This document shows, one piece after another, positions 23,241-30,107 of a DNA stretch of 41,930 nt. The DNA is from Lachnospiraceae bacterium (GTDB taxonomy: Bacteria > Bacillota > Clostridia > Lachnospirales > Lachnospiraceae). The notes under the pieces were generated by a model. That model was not told where the DNA came from. It worked only from the letters and a program-made list of their open reading frames with translations, and did not search any database. A program made the position numbers and the translations under genes. How positions within the stretch are numbered: position 1 is the first letter of the stretch; each line of letters starts with the position of its first letter. The stretch is from assembly GCA_023664345.1 (NCBI GenBank), contig JAMPFQ010000030.1, positions 1 through 41,930 of the forward strand, in the 5' to 3' direction.

Positions 23241-23867
23241 TCAGATCAAACGCTCCCTGCAATACCGCCGCACATACTCATAGATGTCCCCGCCCTTCAC
23301 GCTCGCGAACCCGCCGCTGTGCTTATGGGAAAGTTCTTCCTCCGTCCTGGCAAGGGCGCTCTCAAGGTCTCCTGAGACGATATCACAGAGGATGATGTTC
23401 AGATGGTTGACAGGTTCATGGCTTTGCACCAATGCCTTAAAATCCCCAATCGTCTTTAACTGTCCGCAATAACCCTCTATCTTCTCGTTTGCGTCCGCAA
23501 AGGCCTGCTCCAACGCGGATCCCGCCTCCTCCACCGCAGCAATCGGTATCTTCCACTCTTCCAGCCGAAAGGCATACGGCACAAAAGCCGCGTTCACATG
23601 GAAACTGAACGGCTTTTTGTGCGCCTCCTCTTTCATCTCAAAAACTTCCCAGAACGCTTCATCCAGGGCAACGGGTTTTACATTGATCTTCATCCAGATA
23701 TGATCGTGCGTATTGGATACAAAGAGCGTATACAGCCAGCCCTCATGGACACGATAGGGCATTCCCCCGATCATCTGATATCCGTACTTTTTGCTGACCG
23801 GCTTTAAGAAGTCTTTTTCTATCGCTTTTTTCAACTCACGTCTGATCTTCATTTCTTCCCGCGTCAT
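23241..23867 (-). CDS. Hypothetical protein of about 208 residues
   Basis: I do not recognise a family with confidence. The start MTREEMKIRREL at 23867 is preferred (GGAGAG upstream). The protein is soluble, mixed alpha/beta, with IEKDFLKPVSKKYGYQMIGGMPYR, LYTLFVSNTHDHIWMKINVKP, then a helical C-terminal half (NHLNIILCDIVSGDLESALARTEEELSHKH) and an Arg-rich end. A distant likeness to DUF4304-type proteins is possible but weak. It is the first gene before the kinase, 10 nt away, and is likely the operon head. Confidence 0.65.
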   Translation of the reverse strand: MTREEMKIRRELKKAIEKDFLKPVSKKYGYQMIGGMPYRVHEGWLYTLFVSNTHDHIWMKINVKPVALDEAFWEVFEMKEEAHKKPFSFHVNAAFVPYAFRLEEWKIPIAAVEEAGSALEQAFADANEKIEGYCGQLKTIGDFKALVQSHEPVNHLNIILCDIVSGDLESALARTEEELSHKHSGGFASVKGGDIYEYVRRYCRERLI

Positions 23868-23966
23868 ATCGCTCTCTCCTGTAACTTCTGATCGGCTTTT
23901 ATCTGCCATCTTGACAAGGGTGGCCCATGCGGATCACATACACGTCGGTAAATGACCGTAAAGAGC

Positions 23967-23999
23967 AACAACCGTCACTGGGCAAAGTGAACGGTTGTT
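23967..23999. other. Strong hairpin in intergenic region
   Basis: AACAACCGT (23967-23975) and ACGGTTGTT (23991-23999) pair perfectly, with CACT/AGTG able to extend the stem inward. No T-run follows on the minus strand; on the plus strand only TCAATAAG. It lies between the 3' end of the XRE gene at 24174 and the start of the gene at 23867. It may terminate the XRE transcript or act as a protein-binding site. Confidence 0.5.
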
Positions 24000-24173
24000 T
24001 CAATAAGTAATTATTTAACTTCTTGTACAAAGCCAACCGCTTGTCGCAGTGCTTCCTTCTGTTTATATTATAGGCAAAGGCTTTATAAATGTCAACCAGA
24101 CAATTACTCAGAATTTTCATTGAATTATAATCTAAAATGTCCAGCTACCGCAATCAGAAAAATAAAACAAAAA

Positions 24174-24434
24174 CTATTCTGAATCAGGACTTCCCAATAA
24201 TTCATTATAGCTGGTATCGAGAACCCGCACAAGTATTTTCAGTTCAATATCCGTCACAAAACGCTGACCGGATTCTATTCTCTGAACGGCATTTTTATCT
24301 ACATCCAATCCTTGAAGTACCAGCATATCCGCCAGTTTTCGCTGGGATGTTTTTTCAGGAAGCTGCAAACGAAGCTGCTTTACTTTTTTGCCGCATATAT
24401 TATTCAGGTTATCCTGCGATTTATTCTTGTACAT
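24174..24434 (-). CDS. XRE regulator divergent from membrane protein copy 2
   Basis: This is an 86-residue helix-turn-helix protein: GKKVKQLRLQL, KTSQRKLADMLVLQGLDVDKNAVQRIESGQRFVTDIELKILVRVLDTSYNELLG. The start ATG 24434 is preferred because AAAAGGA lies 9 nt upstream; an upstream ATG at 24455 lacks a site. It is not closely similar to the XRE protein facing the first membrane-protein copy (3926), yet the arrangement is the same. Operator-like TGACATTTA repeats lie between it and the gene at 24561. Confidence 0.82.
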   Translation of the reverse strand: MYKNKSQDNLNNICGKKVKQLRLQLPEKTSQRKLADMLVLQGLDVDKNAVQRIESGQRFVTDIELKILVRVLDTSYNELLGSPDSE

Positions 24435-24449
24435 TCTATTGGTTCCTTT

Positions 24450-24529
24450 TGACATTTAGTAATTGCCGTTTTCAGAATTGTATGATAAAATCATTGTTAA
24501 TATGACATTTACTAGATGTCATATATAAA
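24450..24529 (+). promoter_or_regulatory. Operator and promoter region, membrane protein copy 2
   Basis: A 7-bp inverted repeat ATGACAT/ATGTCAT with 7-bp spacer lies at 24502-24522. A related TGACATTTAGTAA copy is at 24450-24462, just upstream of the XRE start. A promoter with -35 ATGACA (24502-24507), 16-bp spacer and -10 TATAAA (24524-24529) would be covered by the palindrome. Confidence 0.6.
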
Positions 24530-24560
24530 TTTTTATATAAATAAAAGGAGGCTCTTCCAT

Positions 24561-24929
24561 ATGCTAAAAAACTTTTTTGATGGACTGCTGAGCATTTTGG
24601 TTATTCTATCTTTTACATTTCTAGTGGCAGGCAAGCTCGTGCGATTTGTGAATTGTTTAAAATGCCACAAACTGAACAAGGGAACCATACATTATTATTT
24701 GGATTTTGGGGAAAATGAATGGGGAACTAAATGTACTAACGAAGAAGTAGAAAATTTGAAGAAAAGCACAATGAAACCAATAATGAATATTTTGAAAACT
24801 AATTTTTGTATATTCAATTTTTCTTTTTATATACTCCACTTGTCGCCGCAAAGATGTACTTTCCTGCACCAATCTTGTATGTATTCGACAAAAAGCCTGA
24901 GCCATAATATACAGATTCCACAAAAATGA
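24561..24929 (+). CDS. Small single-pass membrane protein, family copy 2 (probably frameshifted)
   Basis: From ATG 24561, 13 nt after AAAAGGAGG, the frame gives MLKNFFDGL, one membrane helix, KCHKLNKG, IHYYLDF, NEWGTKCTNEEVENL, closely matching the protein at 3548-3793. After residue 68 the frame changes character. In the -1 frame the bases read EEKHNETNNEYFEN and stop at 24802, matching the EEKH end of copy 1. A deletion of about 20 bp relative to copy 1 therefore seems to have shifted the frame. The 122-residue product would carry an unrelated tail that runs into the tRNA terminator. Confidence 0.6.
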   Translation: MLKNFFDGLLSILVILSFTFLVAGKLVRFVNCLKCHKLNKGTIHYYLDFGENEWGTKCTNEEVENLKKSTMKPIMNILKTNFCIFNFSFYILHLSPQRCTFLHQSCMYSTKSLSHNIQIPQK

Positions 24930-24948
24930 GCCTGAAAAACAGGCTCAT
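24921..24948 (-). terminator. Terminator of tRNA-Pro
   Basis: On the minus strand a perfect 9-bp stem, ATGAGCCTG (24948-24940) with CAGGCTCAT (24934-24926) around TTTTT, is followed by TTTTG. It lies 7 bp after the tRNA 3' end. Confidence 0.85.
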
Positions 24949-24954
24949 AAATCG

Positions 24955-25029
24955 TCGGGGTGACAGGATTCGAACCTGCGGCCTCCTGGTCCCAAACCAG
25001 GCGCTCTAGCCAAGCTGAGCCACACCCCG
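24955..25029 (-). tRNA. tRNA-Pro(UGG)
   Basis: Acceptor arms CGGGGTG/CACCCCG (25029-25023 and 24962-24956) pair perfectly. The anticodon stem CCTGG/CCAGG encloses TTTGGGA, giving anticodon TGG. The T-loop GGTTCGAATCC is present. CCA is not encoded. Confidence 0.95.
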
Positions 25030-25041
25030 AAAGATATCCTA

Positions 25042-25070
25042 AGTATATCGGATCGCCAAAAGTATGTCAA
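25042..25070 (-). promoter_or_regulatory. Promoter of tRNA-Pro
   Basis: TTGACA (25070-25065), a 17-bp spacer and TATACT (25047-25042) lie directly after the phosphoesterase stop codon, giving the tRNA its own start. Confidence 0.75.
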
Positions 25071-25071
25071 G

Positions 25072-25548
25072 TTACAGATAGTAAATTTTGTACCTGGCTT
25101 CTCTCCCCTGCTCCAGTTCCATGATTATGTAAGATGGCCTCTTGCCCTCCTGCCTGGGATAGGAAAGGCTTCCGGGATTCAGCGCCGTCACCATGCCGGA
25201 CACATCCACCACCGGACGGTGGGTATGCCCAAAGCACACGATATCCATGCCTCTGGCGACCGCCTCCCGCATGATGGTCTCCCTGCCCATGGACACATAA
25301 TAATTGTGCCCGTGAGTGACCCAGATCTTATATCCCTCGATCTCCAGCACCCGCTCCCTGGGCAGATCCGAAAAGAAATCATTGTTGCCCAGCACGATCT
25401 CCACCGGACAGTCTGCCGCCTCTGTAAGCGCGTACTCACAGCCCTCGCCGTCCCCGCAGTGGATGACCAGATCCGGCTTTACCTGCTTCACTACAATAAA
25501 ATAATTTTCATTCTTTTTATGAGTGTCACTGACAAGTAATATTTTCAT
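25072..25548 (-). CDS. YfcE/MJ0936-type metallophosphoesterase
   Basis: This 158-residue protein carries the full set of metallophosphoesterase motifs: SDTH (7-10), HCGDGE (about 31-36), GNND (55-58), THGH (about 77-80) and GHTHRP (about 103-108), which bind two metals. The compact size fits the YfcE family of phosphodiesterases. Its start overlaps the RdgB gene end by 23 bp, a pairing that is usual in Clostridia. It is the last gene of the rRNA methyltransferase-amidase-RdgB unit. Confidence 0.92.
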   Translation of the reverse strand: MKILLVSDTHKKNENYFIVVKQVKPDLVIHCGDGEGCEYALTEAADCPVEIVLGNNDFFSDLPRERVLEIEGYKIWVTHGHNYYVSMGRETIMREAVARGMDIVCFGHTHRPVVDVSGMVTALNPGSLSYPRQEGKRPSYIIMELEQGREARYKIYYL

Positions 25549-26140
25549 AGCGCTTCAATTCCTCTTTCATAAGCCTGAGGGCTTTTCCCCTGTGACTGAC
25601 CTCATTCTTTTCCGCCTCTGTCAGTTCCGCCGTCGTCTTTTGGAATTCCGGAACATAGAAGATAGGATCGTATCCGAAACCGTTTTCTCCCTTTTCCTCA
25701 TGACCGATCCGCCCCTCTATGGCCGCCCTCACCGTCAGTTCCCTGCCATCCGGCAGCACCGCGGCAATGGCACATACAAAACGGGCCGTCCGCTGTTCGT
25801 CGGGAACGCCCTCCAGACGCCGGATCAGGTCGGCGTTCTTGATACGGTAGGATGTATCTTCCCCCAGATATCTTGCGGAATAAATGCCCGGCTCCCTGCC
25901 CAGATAGTCGATCTCCAGGCCGGAATCATCCGCCATGACGATATCTCCGTCCTCCGCCAGGGAAGCCACTGCCCTTGCCTTGATCAGCGCGTTTTCCTCA
26001 TAAGTGCTTCCGTTCTCTTCAATATCCGTCCGGATCCCGGCATCCTTCATGGAGACAACCTCCATTCCTATGTCCGCCATGATCGCACGGATCTCCCGTA
26101 TCTTACCTGCGTTTCCCGTTGCAAAAACCATCCGTCCCAT
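25526..26140 (-). CDS. rdgB: XTP/dITP diphosphatase (RdgB/HAM1 family)
   Basis: This 204-residue protein has the family motifs FATGNAGKIREI (substrate loop), MADDSGLEID (catalytic/metal Asp), GFGYDPIFY and SHRGKAL. It hydrolyses non-canonical purine triphosphates to monophosphates, keeping them out of DNA and RNA. ATG 26140 has GGAGG 10 nt upstream and lies right after the stop of the amidase-fold gene (TAATATG). It is in one transcript with the phosphoesterase. Confidence 0.93.
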   Translation of the reverse strand: MGRMVFATGNAGKIREIRAIMADIGMEVVSMKDAGIRTDIEENGSTYEENALIKARAVASLAEDGDIVMADDSGLEIDYLGREPGIYSARYLGEDTSYRIKNADLIRRLEGVPDEQRTARFVCAIAAVLPDGRELTVRAAIEGRIGHEEKGENGFGYDPIFYVPEFQKTTAELTEAEKNEVSHRGKALRLMKEELKRYENITCQ

Positions 26141-26141
26141 A

Positions 26142-27206
26142 TTATGTCTCATCCTCCAGTCTCTGACAGCTTTCCTCGATGGCGTTTATGATACCCTCCG
26201 ACACCTTTTCCAGATAAGCCTCCTGTTGTAATAGATTGCGCTCTTTATCATTGGACAGATATCCCACGGACAATCGCACCGCCGGGACACCTATCTCTTT
26301 CAGGATACTGTCTTCCTCCGCCGGCATCAATCCCCGGGCGCGGTTGCTGGAAGCGATCGTTACGTTTCGTGCCACGATATCCGCCAGATCCACATTTCCG
26401 AAACCGGGAATGAAGTACTCTTCATTATACCAGCACTGGATGCCGTATATGCTCTCATCCGTCGGATCTTCCGCGGCGCCGATTCTGATATAGAGATCCG
26501 CGTCCAGAGCCCTCACCAGCGCCGTCCTCTCCTCCGCGGACACTTCCACATCCTCAGTTCTGGTAAAATATAATTTTACATCTGACAGCGCACAGTCCGC
26601 CTGGATCATTTTCGCGATCTGCAGAGCCAACTCCTTCTCTCTGTATACATAGCTGCACAGACCGATCTCTCTGCCGCCGCCCACAGGATCTATGACCACG
26701 ATAAAGGGATACATGTCCCCCGGCTTACAGCCTGCTACTTCCAGGGCATGATCGTTCATGGTGCTGTGATATTCCTGCAGGCTGCTCATAGCAAACTTTA
26801 ACAGCATCCCATCCGGCTGTATCTCATACCGTGCCTCTAAAATGGCCGAAGTATCCCCACTGACAGCATTTTCCCCATAAAACTGCGCGTCCTCGCTCCG
26901 GATATGGACCCACAGTTCCCTCTCCATGTAGCGGTTCTCCATGATCACGTCTTCCGCCCTCACGTTTTCCGGCAATGGGATCACAAAACTACCATCGTTT
27001 TCTGTGGAACGCAGTTCTAACGCGTGATCCGTCTGCGCGATGCCGGCGGTCAATCCCGCCTGATCCTGAGGCATATCAGCGATCACAATGGTCTTATGGG
27101 CGGACAGATGCAGCATGACTGCCATGGACACAACGAAAAACACGATCCACAGCGCCAGTGTGATCATCATATTCAATTTTCCCGGATCGATACGCTTTGT
27201 CTCCAT
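26142..27206 (-). CDS. Amidase_3-fold protein lacking zinc ligands (probable pseudoenzyme)
   Basis: The protein has 354 residues from ATG 27206 (GAGGG upstream). One membrane helix (about 15-34) anchors an extracytoplasmic region; a beta-rich part (50-160) precedes an N-acetylmuramoyl-L-alanine amidase-like domain (167-345). The fold motifs are visible: VVIDPVGGG, EKELALQIAKMI, ADLYIRIGAA, NRARGL, VPAVRLSVGYLSN. Active Amidase_3 proteins have GHGG, SIHAN and VELGFLSN. Here His becomes Val175, His becomes Gly243 and the catalytic Glu becomes Ser313, while the helix Glu remains. It therefore should not cleave peptidoglycan, but may bind it or regulate an active amidase. Confidence 0.85.
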   Translation of the reverse strand: METKRIDPGKLNMMITLALWIVFFVVSMAVMLHLSAHKTIVIADMPQDQAGLTAGIAQTDHALELRSTENDGSFVIPLPENVRAEDVIMENRYMERELWVHIRSEDAQFYGENAVSGDTSAILEARYEIQPDGMLLKFAMSSLQEYHSTMNDHALEVAGCKPGDMYPFIVVIDPVGGGREIGLCSYVYREKELALQIAKMIQADCALSDVKLYFTRTEDVEVSAEERTALVRALDADLYIRIGAAEDPTDESIYGIQCWYNEEYFIPGFGNVDLADIVARNVTIASSNRARGLMPAEEDSILKEIGVPAVRLSVGYLSNDKERNLLQQEAYLEKVSEGIINAIEESCQRLEDET

Positions 27207-27237
27207 CTTTTCCCTCATTCACATGCCGACTCTCATG

Positions 27238-28413
27238 TTATCCCTGCGGACTCTGATCCGGCCTGGGAACACCTCTCTTCGGCGGCTTGGGCCCCAGGAA
27301 CTGATAATAATACGCTTTCATCATTCCGTTGTATACTTTGCGGTTCTTATCCGCTTTCCGCCCGATATCCTCTTCCGCGTGTTCATAGGCGCTGATCAGG
27401 TACATGCTCCAGGAGTCCAGTTCCCGGAAACGCTGTCCTATGGTGCGGTACAGCGCAGGCATCTCGCTCTTCTCCTGCATTCTCTCGCCATAAGGCGGAT
27501 TCGTGATAAGGAAGCCGTACTTCTTCGGATGGCTCAGCTGTTCCACACCCCGTCTCTGGAAGTGGATCAGTCCGTCCACTCCCGCAAGCTTTGCGTTCTG
27601 CCTTGCTATGGACACCATTTCGTCATCTATATCGTACCCCTGGATATCGGGATCAATATGCAAGTCCACCATTTCCCGGGCTTCCTCCAGCGTATCGGCC
27701 CAATTTTGCTTTTCTATGATATGGGGCCAGTCCTGTGCTGTAAAGTTCCTGTTCATGCCCGGGGCTATCCCCGCTGCCATCATAGCCGCCTCAATGGGAA
27801 AAGTGCCGCTTCCGCAAAAGGGATCCACCAGGATCCTATCCTTATTCCAGGGTGTCAGCATGATCAGCGCCGCCGCCAGATTTTCCGCAATGGGGGCTTT
27901 TATAGTCAGTTTTCTGTAGCCCCGCTTATGTAAGGAGTCCCCCGTACTGTCCAGTCCCACGGTAACTTCATCTTTCATCAGGAAAACCCGCAGCGGAAAA
28001 CTTTCTCCGCTTTCCTCGAACCAGTCCTTTCGATAGACACCTTTCAGCCGCTCTACCATTGCTTTCTTCATGACGGACTGGATATCGGAAGGACTGAAAA
28101 GTTTTGATTTCACACTGGCGGCTTTTGCCACCCAGAACTTTCCGTCCCTGGGAATATAGTCCTCCCAGGGAAGTTCCATGGTCCCCTGAAACAATTCCTC
28201 AAAAGTTTCCGCATGAAAACTTCCGATCTTGATCAGCACACGCTCCGCCGTGCGCAGGAAAATATTGGCGCGGCAGACCGCTTCCTCATCGCCCCAGAAC
28301 GCGACCCTGCCATCGGTCACCTCCGTAATATCATATCCCAGTTCCAAGATCTCTTTTTTCAAAACGGATTCCACGCCAAAATGACATGGAACAATCAATT
28401 CAAATTTACGCAT
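27238..28413 (-). CDS. THUMP-domain rRNA (guanine-N2) methyltransferase, RlmL/YpsC-like
   Basis: The protein has 391 residues from ATG 28413 (GAGGG upstream). An N-terminal ferredoxin-like plus THUMP region (1-160) binds RNA. The Rossmann domain has DPFCGSGTFPIEA (SAM binding), GYDIDDEMVSIARQNA and the catalytic NPPYGER for methylating an exocyclic amine. It corresponds to the first half of E. coli RlmL (23S rRNA m2G). It heads the four-gene unit that continues with the amidase-fold gene, rdgB and the phosphoesterase. Confidence 0.92.
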   Translation of the reverse strand: MRKFELIVPCHFGVESVLKKEILELGYDITEVTDGRVAFWGDEEAVCRANIFLRTAERVLIKIGSFHAETFEELFQGTMELPWEDYIPRDGKFWVAKAASVKSKLFSPSDIQSVMKKAMVERLKGVYRKDWFEESGESFPLRVFLMKDEVTVGLDSTGDSLHKRGYRKLTIKAPIAENLAAALIMLTPWNKDRILVDPFCGSGTFPIEAAMMAAGIAPGMNRNFTAQDWPHIIEKQNWADTLEEAREMVDLHIDPDIQGYDIDDEMVSIARQNAKLAGVDGLIHFQRRGVEQLSHPKKYGFLITNPPYGERMQEKSEMPALYRTIGQRFRELDSWSMYLISAYEHAEEDIGRKADKNRKVYNGMMKAYYYQFLGPKPPKRGVPRPDQSPQG

Positions 28414-28457
28414 AACATCCCTCACTCAACTTCTTTCGATCAGACAAACACAGCAAT

Positions 28458-28486
28458 AGTATACAATTTTTTCGGAAATATGTAAA
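28458..28486 (-). promoter_or_regulatory. Promoter of the rRNA methyltransferase unit
   Basis: TTTACA (28486-28481), a 17-bp spacer and TATACT (28463-28458) follow immediately after the terminator at 28487-28508, so this transcript is separate from the Asn/Gln-rich gene. Confidence 0.7.
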
Positions 28487-28508
28487 TAGGGACACCGAAG
28501 TGTCCCTA
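28487..28508 (-). terminator. Terminator of the Asn/Gln-rich small gene
   Basis: TAGGGACAC and GTGTCCCTA form a perfect 9-bp stem around a TTCG tetraloop on the minus strand, followed by TTTACATATTT. It lies 14 bp beyond the stop codon. Confidence 0.8.
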
Positions 28509-28522
28509 TCGCCAGGAATGCC

Positions 28523-28654
28523 TTAGTAGTTGCTGTTCTGGCTGTTCTGGTTCTTATTCTGGTTGTTGTTCTGATTCTTGTTGTTCTGATTGTTCTGGTT
28601 CTGGTTGTTCTGATTCTGATTGTTGTTCTGGTTGCTGTTCTTACAATTATCCAT
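28523..28654 (-). CDS. 43-residue Asn/Gln-rich small protein
   Basis: ATG 28654 lies just after GAGGAAGAAA, and the frame runs 43 codons to TAA at 28523. The product begins MDNCKNSNQNNN and ends NSQNSNY, with 23 Asn, 10 Gln, 3 Lys, 3 Ser and one Cys. It is a small low-complexity, prion-like protein. A perfect terminator follows and a TATAAT lies 112 bp upstream, so it is a complete transcription unit. Similar short Asn/Gln-rich proteins occur in Lachnospiraceae; no function is known to me. Ideas include a spore or cell-surface component, but nothing here proves it. Confidence 0.75.
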   Translation of the reverse strand: MDNCKNSNQNNNQNQNNQNQNNQNNKNQNNNQNKNQNSQNSNY

Positions 28655-28765
28655 TTTCTTCCTCACATCCCGCCGCTATGCGGCTCTCATACAGGAGCGG
28701 ATATCTTTGCTCACGCCCCTTAAAGTTTTTGGTTACAGGAAGTAGTATGGCAAAACGCACAAAAA

Positions 28766-28829
28766 ATTATACATTTTTTCTTGGTACTTTGGTACTATTT
28801 CCATATTGCATTTTTGTGACTAAAGTACT
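28766..28829 (-). promoter_or_regulatory. Promoter with repeated GTAC boxes, Asn/Gln-rich gene
   Basis: The -10 TATAAT (28771-28766, minus) has no good -35. Upstream lie AGTACCAAAGTACC (28796-28783) and AGTACT (28829-28824), three related boxes. The missing -35 and repeated boxes suggest an activator or an alternative sigma factor. The rest of 28655-28978 holds only this and the hairpin at 28904. Confidence 0.45.
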
Positions 28830-28903
28830 ACAATAAACTTGTAAGAGATGAACCCCTATCATCATCTTACTACCCCTTATATATTAATATTTATACTCCC
28901 CTC

Positions 28904-28946
28904 ATTTTGGGCCGTCGGTTTTCCGGCGGCTCAAAATCTTTTTATA
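28904..28946 (+). terminator. Strong hairpin with T-run (plus strand)
   Basis: A 15-bp stem (28904-28918 with 28923-28937, two G-T type mismatches) with a TTTT loop is followed by CTTTTTATA on the plus strand. On the minus strand, 42 bp after the DUF1700 stop, the hairpin still forms but no T-run follows. It may nevertheless end that transcript. Confidence 0.55.
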
Positions 28947-28978
28947 CCCAAGCTGCATGACACCCTGAACCAACCTCT

Positions 28979-29416
28979 CTAATTCACCCAATCCCTGAAA
29001 AATTTCACCACGCCCATCACCGCCATGATGATGATCATAGGTACCAGTATGGGCCAGAGCAAAGACAGCAGCGACATGACCGCGCTGAAGATCAGTACGA
29101 TGATAAGGATCCCGAACACAAGCCACATCCACATCGGCATACGCTTCCGCTGGCGTCCCTGAGGCTCCGCCGCCCTGCCGTATTCCCGGTATTCTTCTGT
29201 TCCGACAGTTTCCGCCTGGGCGCTGGCAGTGATAATGGTACGGGCGATCAGTCTGGGATCTCCCAGCGCCGCCAGCACCTCTTCCTCACTTTTGCCCTTG
29301 CGGACTTCCGTATTGATATAATCCTCATAGTACCGGATATTTTCCATGATAACATTTGCGGGCACCTTTCCGTTCAGGGCAAGGCGCAGCTTCTCTATAA
29401 ATTCCTGTTTTGTCAT
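28979..29416 (-). CDS. DUF1700-family membrane protein
   Basis: The protein has 145 residues from ATG 29416 (GGAGTGGAG upstream). The N-terminal 60 residues are the DUF1700 helical module: MTKQEFIEKLRLALNGKVPANVIMENIRYYEDYI, GKSEEEVLAALGDPRLIARTII. Two adjacent hydrophobic helices near the C-terminus (about 95-130) anchor it. In many Firmicutes such proteins pair with a PadR regulator; none is present here. It follows the Cys-rich gene by 31 bp. Confidence 0.87.
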   Translation of the reverse strand: MTKQEFIEKLRLALNGKVPANVIMENIRYYEDYINTEVRKGKSEEEVLAALGDPRLIARTIITASAQAETVGTEEYREYGRAAEPQGRQRKRMPMWMWLVFGILIIVLIFSAVMSLLSLLWPILVPMIIIMAVMGVVKFFRDWVN

Positions 29417-29447
29417 CCGAATCTCCACTCCTCTGATCGTTGCTGTA

Positions 29448-29735
29448 TCAGATGCATTCATTGTCAACTTTCCATTTTCCCCAGGGGCAGACATTTCTTG
29501 CCACCGCAGCCCTCAGTTCCACATAGCATCCGCATTTCCTGCACATGCCCTGCAGCAGCATCTCACATGCCCTGCAAACGGCAAGCCGCTCCTCATATAA
29601 CTGCTCTGCCGCCCTGATATCCGGATCCATGTTATCGATATAATCTTTCAGGGAACGAAAATATTCTTCCTGGTCCGCCATCTCCCTGAGCAGACACCGT
29701 CTGCAGAGCCTGCGATTCCCTGTCTCTTTCTCCAT
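29448..29735 (-). CDS. DUF6171-type Cys-rich zinc-binding protein
   Basis: This 95-residue protein has Cys pairs consistent with two zinc knuckles: LCRRCLLREM near the start and CRACEMLLQGMCRKCGCYVELRAAVARNVCPWGKW at the end. The RCLLREM, CGCYVELRAA and CPWGKW pattern fits the DUF6171 family, small proteins of unknown function found in Clostridia. ATG 29735 has GGTGGAG 6 nt upstream. It is likely cotranscribed with the DUF1700 gene. Confidence 0.8.
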   Translation of the reverse strand: MEKETGNRRLCRRCLLREMADQEEYFRSLKDYIDNMDPDIRAAEQLYEERLAVCRACEMLLQGMCRKCGCYVELRAAVARNVCPWGKWKVDNECI

Positions 29736-29859
29736 TGTATGCTCCACCATCCACAGCAAATGCACAGCAGTTGGACCGCTCCTGATAAAAAAGAAGCAGG
29801 AATCCTCCTTTTAAGGTTTTCCCGCTCCTCAAAACGACATGCATGACCGCACATAGAAA

Positions 29860-29933
29860 CGTGCGTTAGAGGATTCGAACCCCCGACCTTTTGGTCCGTA
29901 GCCAAACGCTCTATCCAGCTGAGCTAAACGCAC
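29860..29933 (-). tRNA. tRNA-Arg(ACG)
   Basis: Acceptor GTGCGTT/AACGCAC pairs fully. The anticodon stem TTTGG/CCAAA encloses CTACGGA, giving anticodon ACG (wobble inosine in most bacteria). The T-arm GGGGGTTCGAATCCTC is present. CCA is not encoded. Confidence 0.95.
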
Positions 29934-29968
29934 ATTGTTGCTACGACATATTATCTGCAACATAAAAG

Positions 29969-29997
29969 ATTATAAACGCCCCACGTCAAAAAGTCAA
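29969..29997 (-). promoter_or_regulatory. Promoter of tRNA-Arg(ACG)
   Basis: TTGACT (29997-29992), a 17-bp spacer and a perfect TATAAT (29974-29969) lie about 36 bp before the tRNA 5' end. Confidence 0.8.
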
Positions 29998-30068
29998 GTG
30001 TTTTTTTCATGAAGAACGGGTACTCTTATAACAACCTTTGTAACAATTCAGCCCGCGCCATTCGTAAA

Positions 30069-30082
30069 GCCACGCCCGTGGC
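30069..30082 (-). terminator. Possible terminator after the chemotaxis gene
   Basis: GCCACG (30069-30074) and CGTGGC (30077-30082) pair around CC, followed on the minus strand by TTTACG. The stem and T-run are both short, so this is a weak call. It lies about 25 bp after the stop at 30108. Confidence 0.3.
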
Positions 30083-30107
30083 GCTTTCCACTGCCTGGCA
30101 GCTTTCT

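Noticed and set aside
28523..28654. Short repeated TTGTTCTGATT-type units resembling a CRISPR or tandem-repeat array
   Set aside because: There are no spacers of constant length; the repeats are Asn/Gln codons in one open frame with start, ribosome site and terminator.
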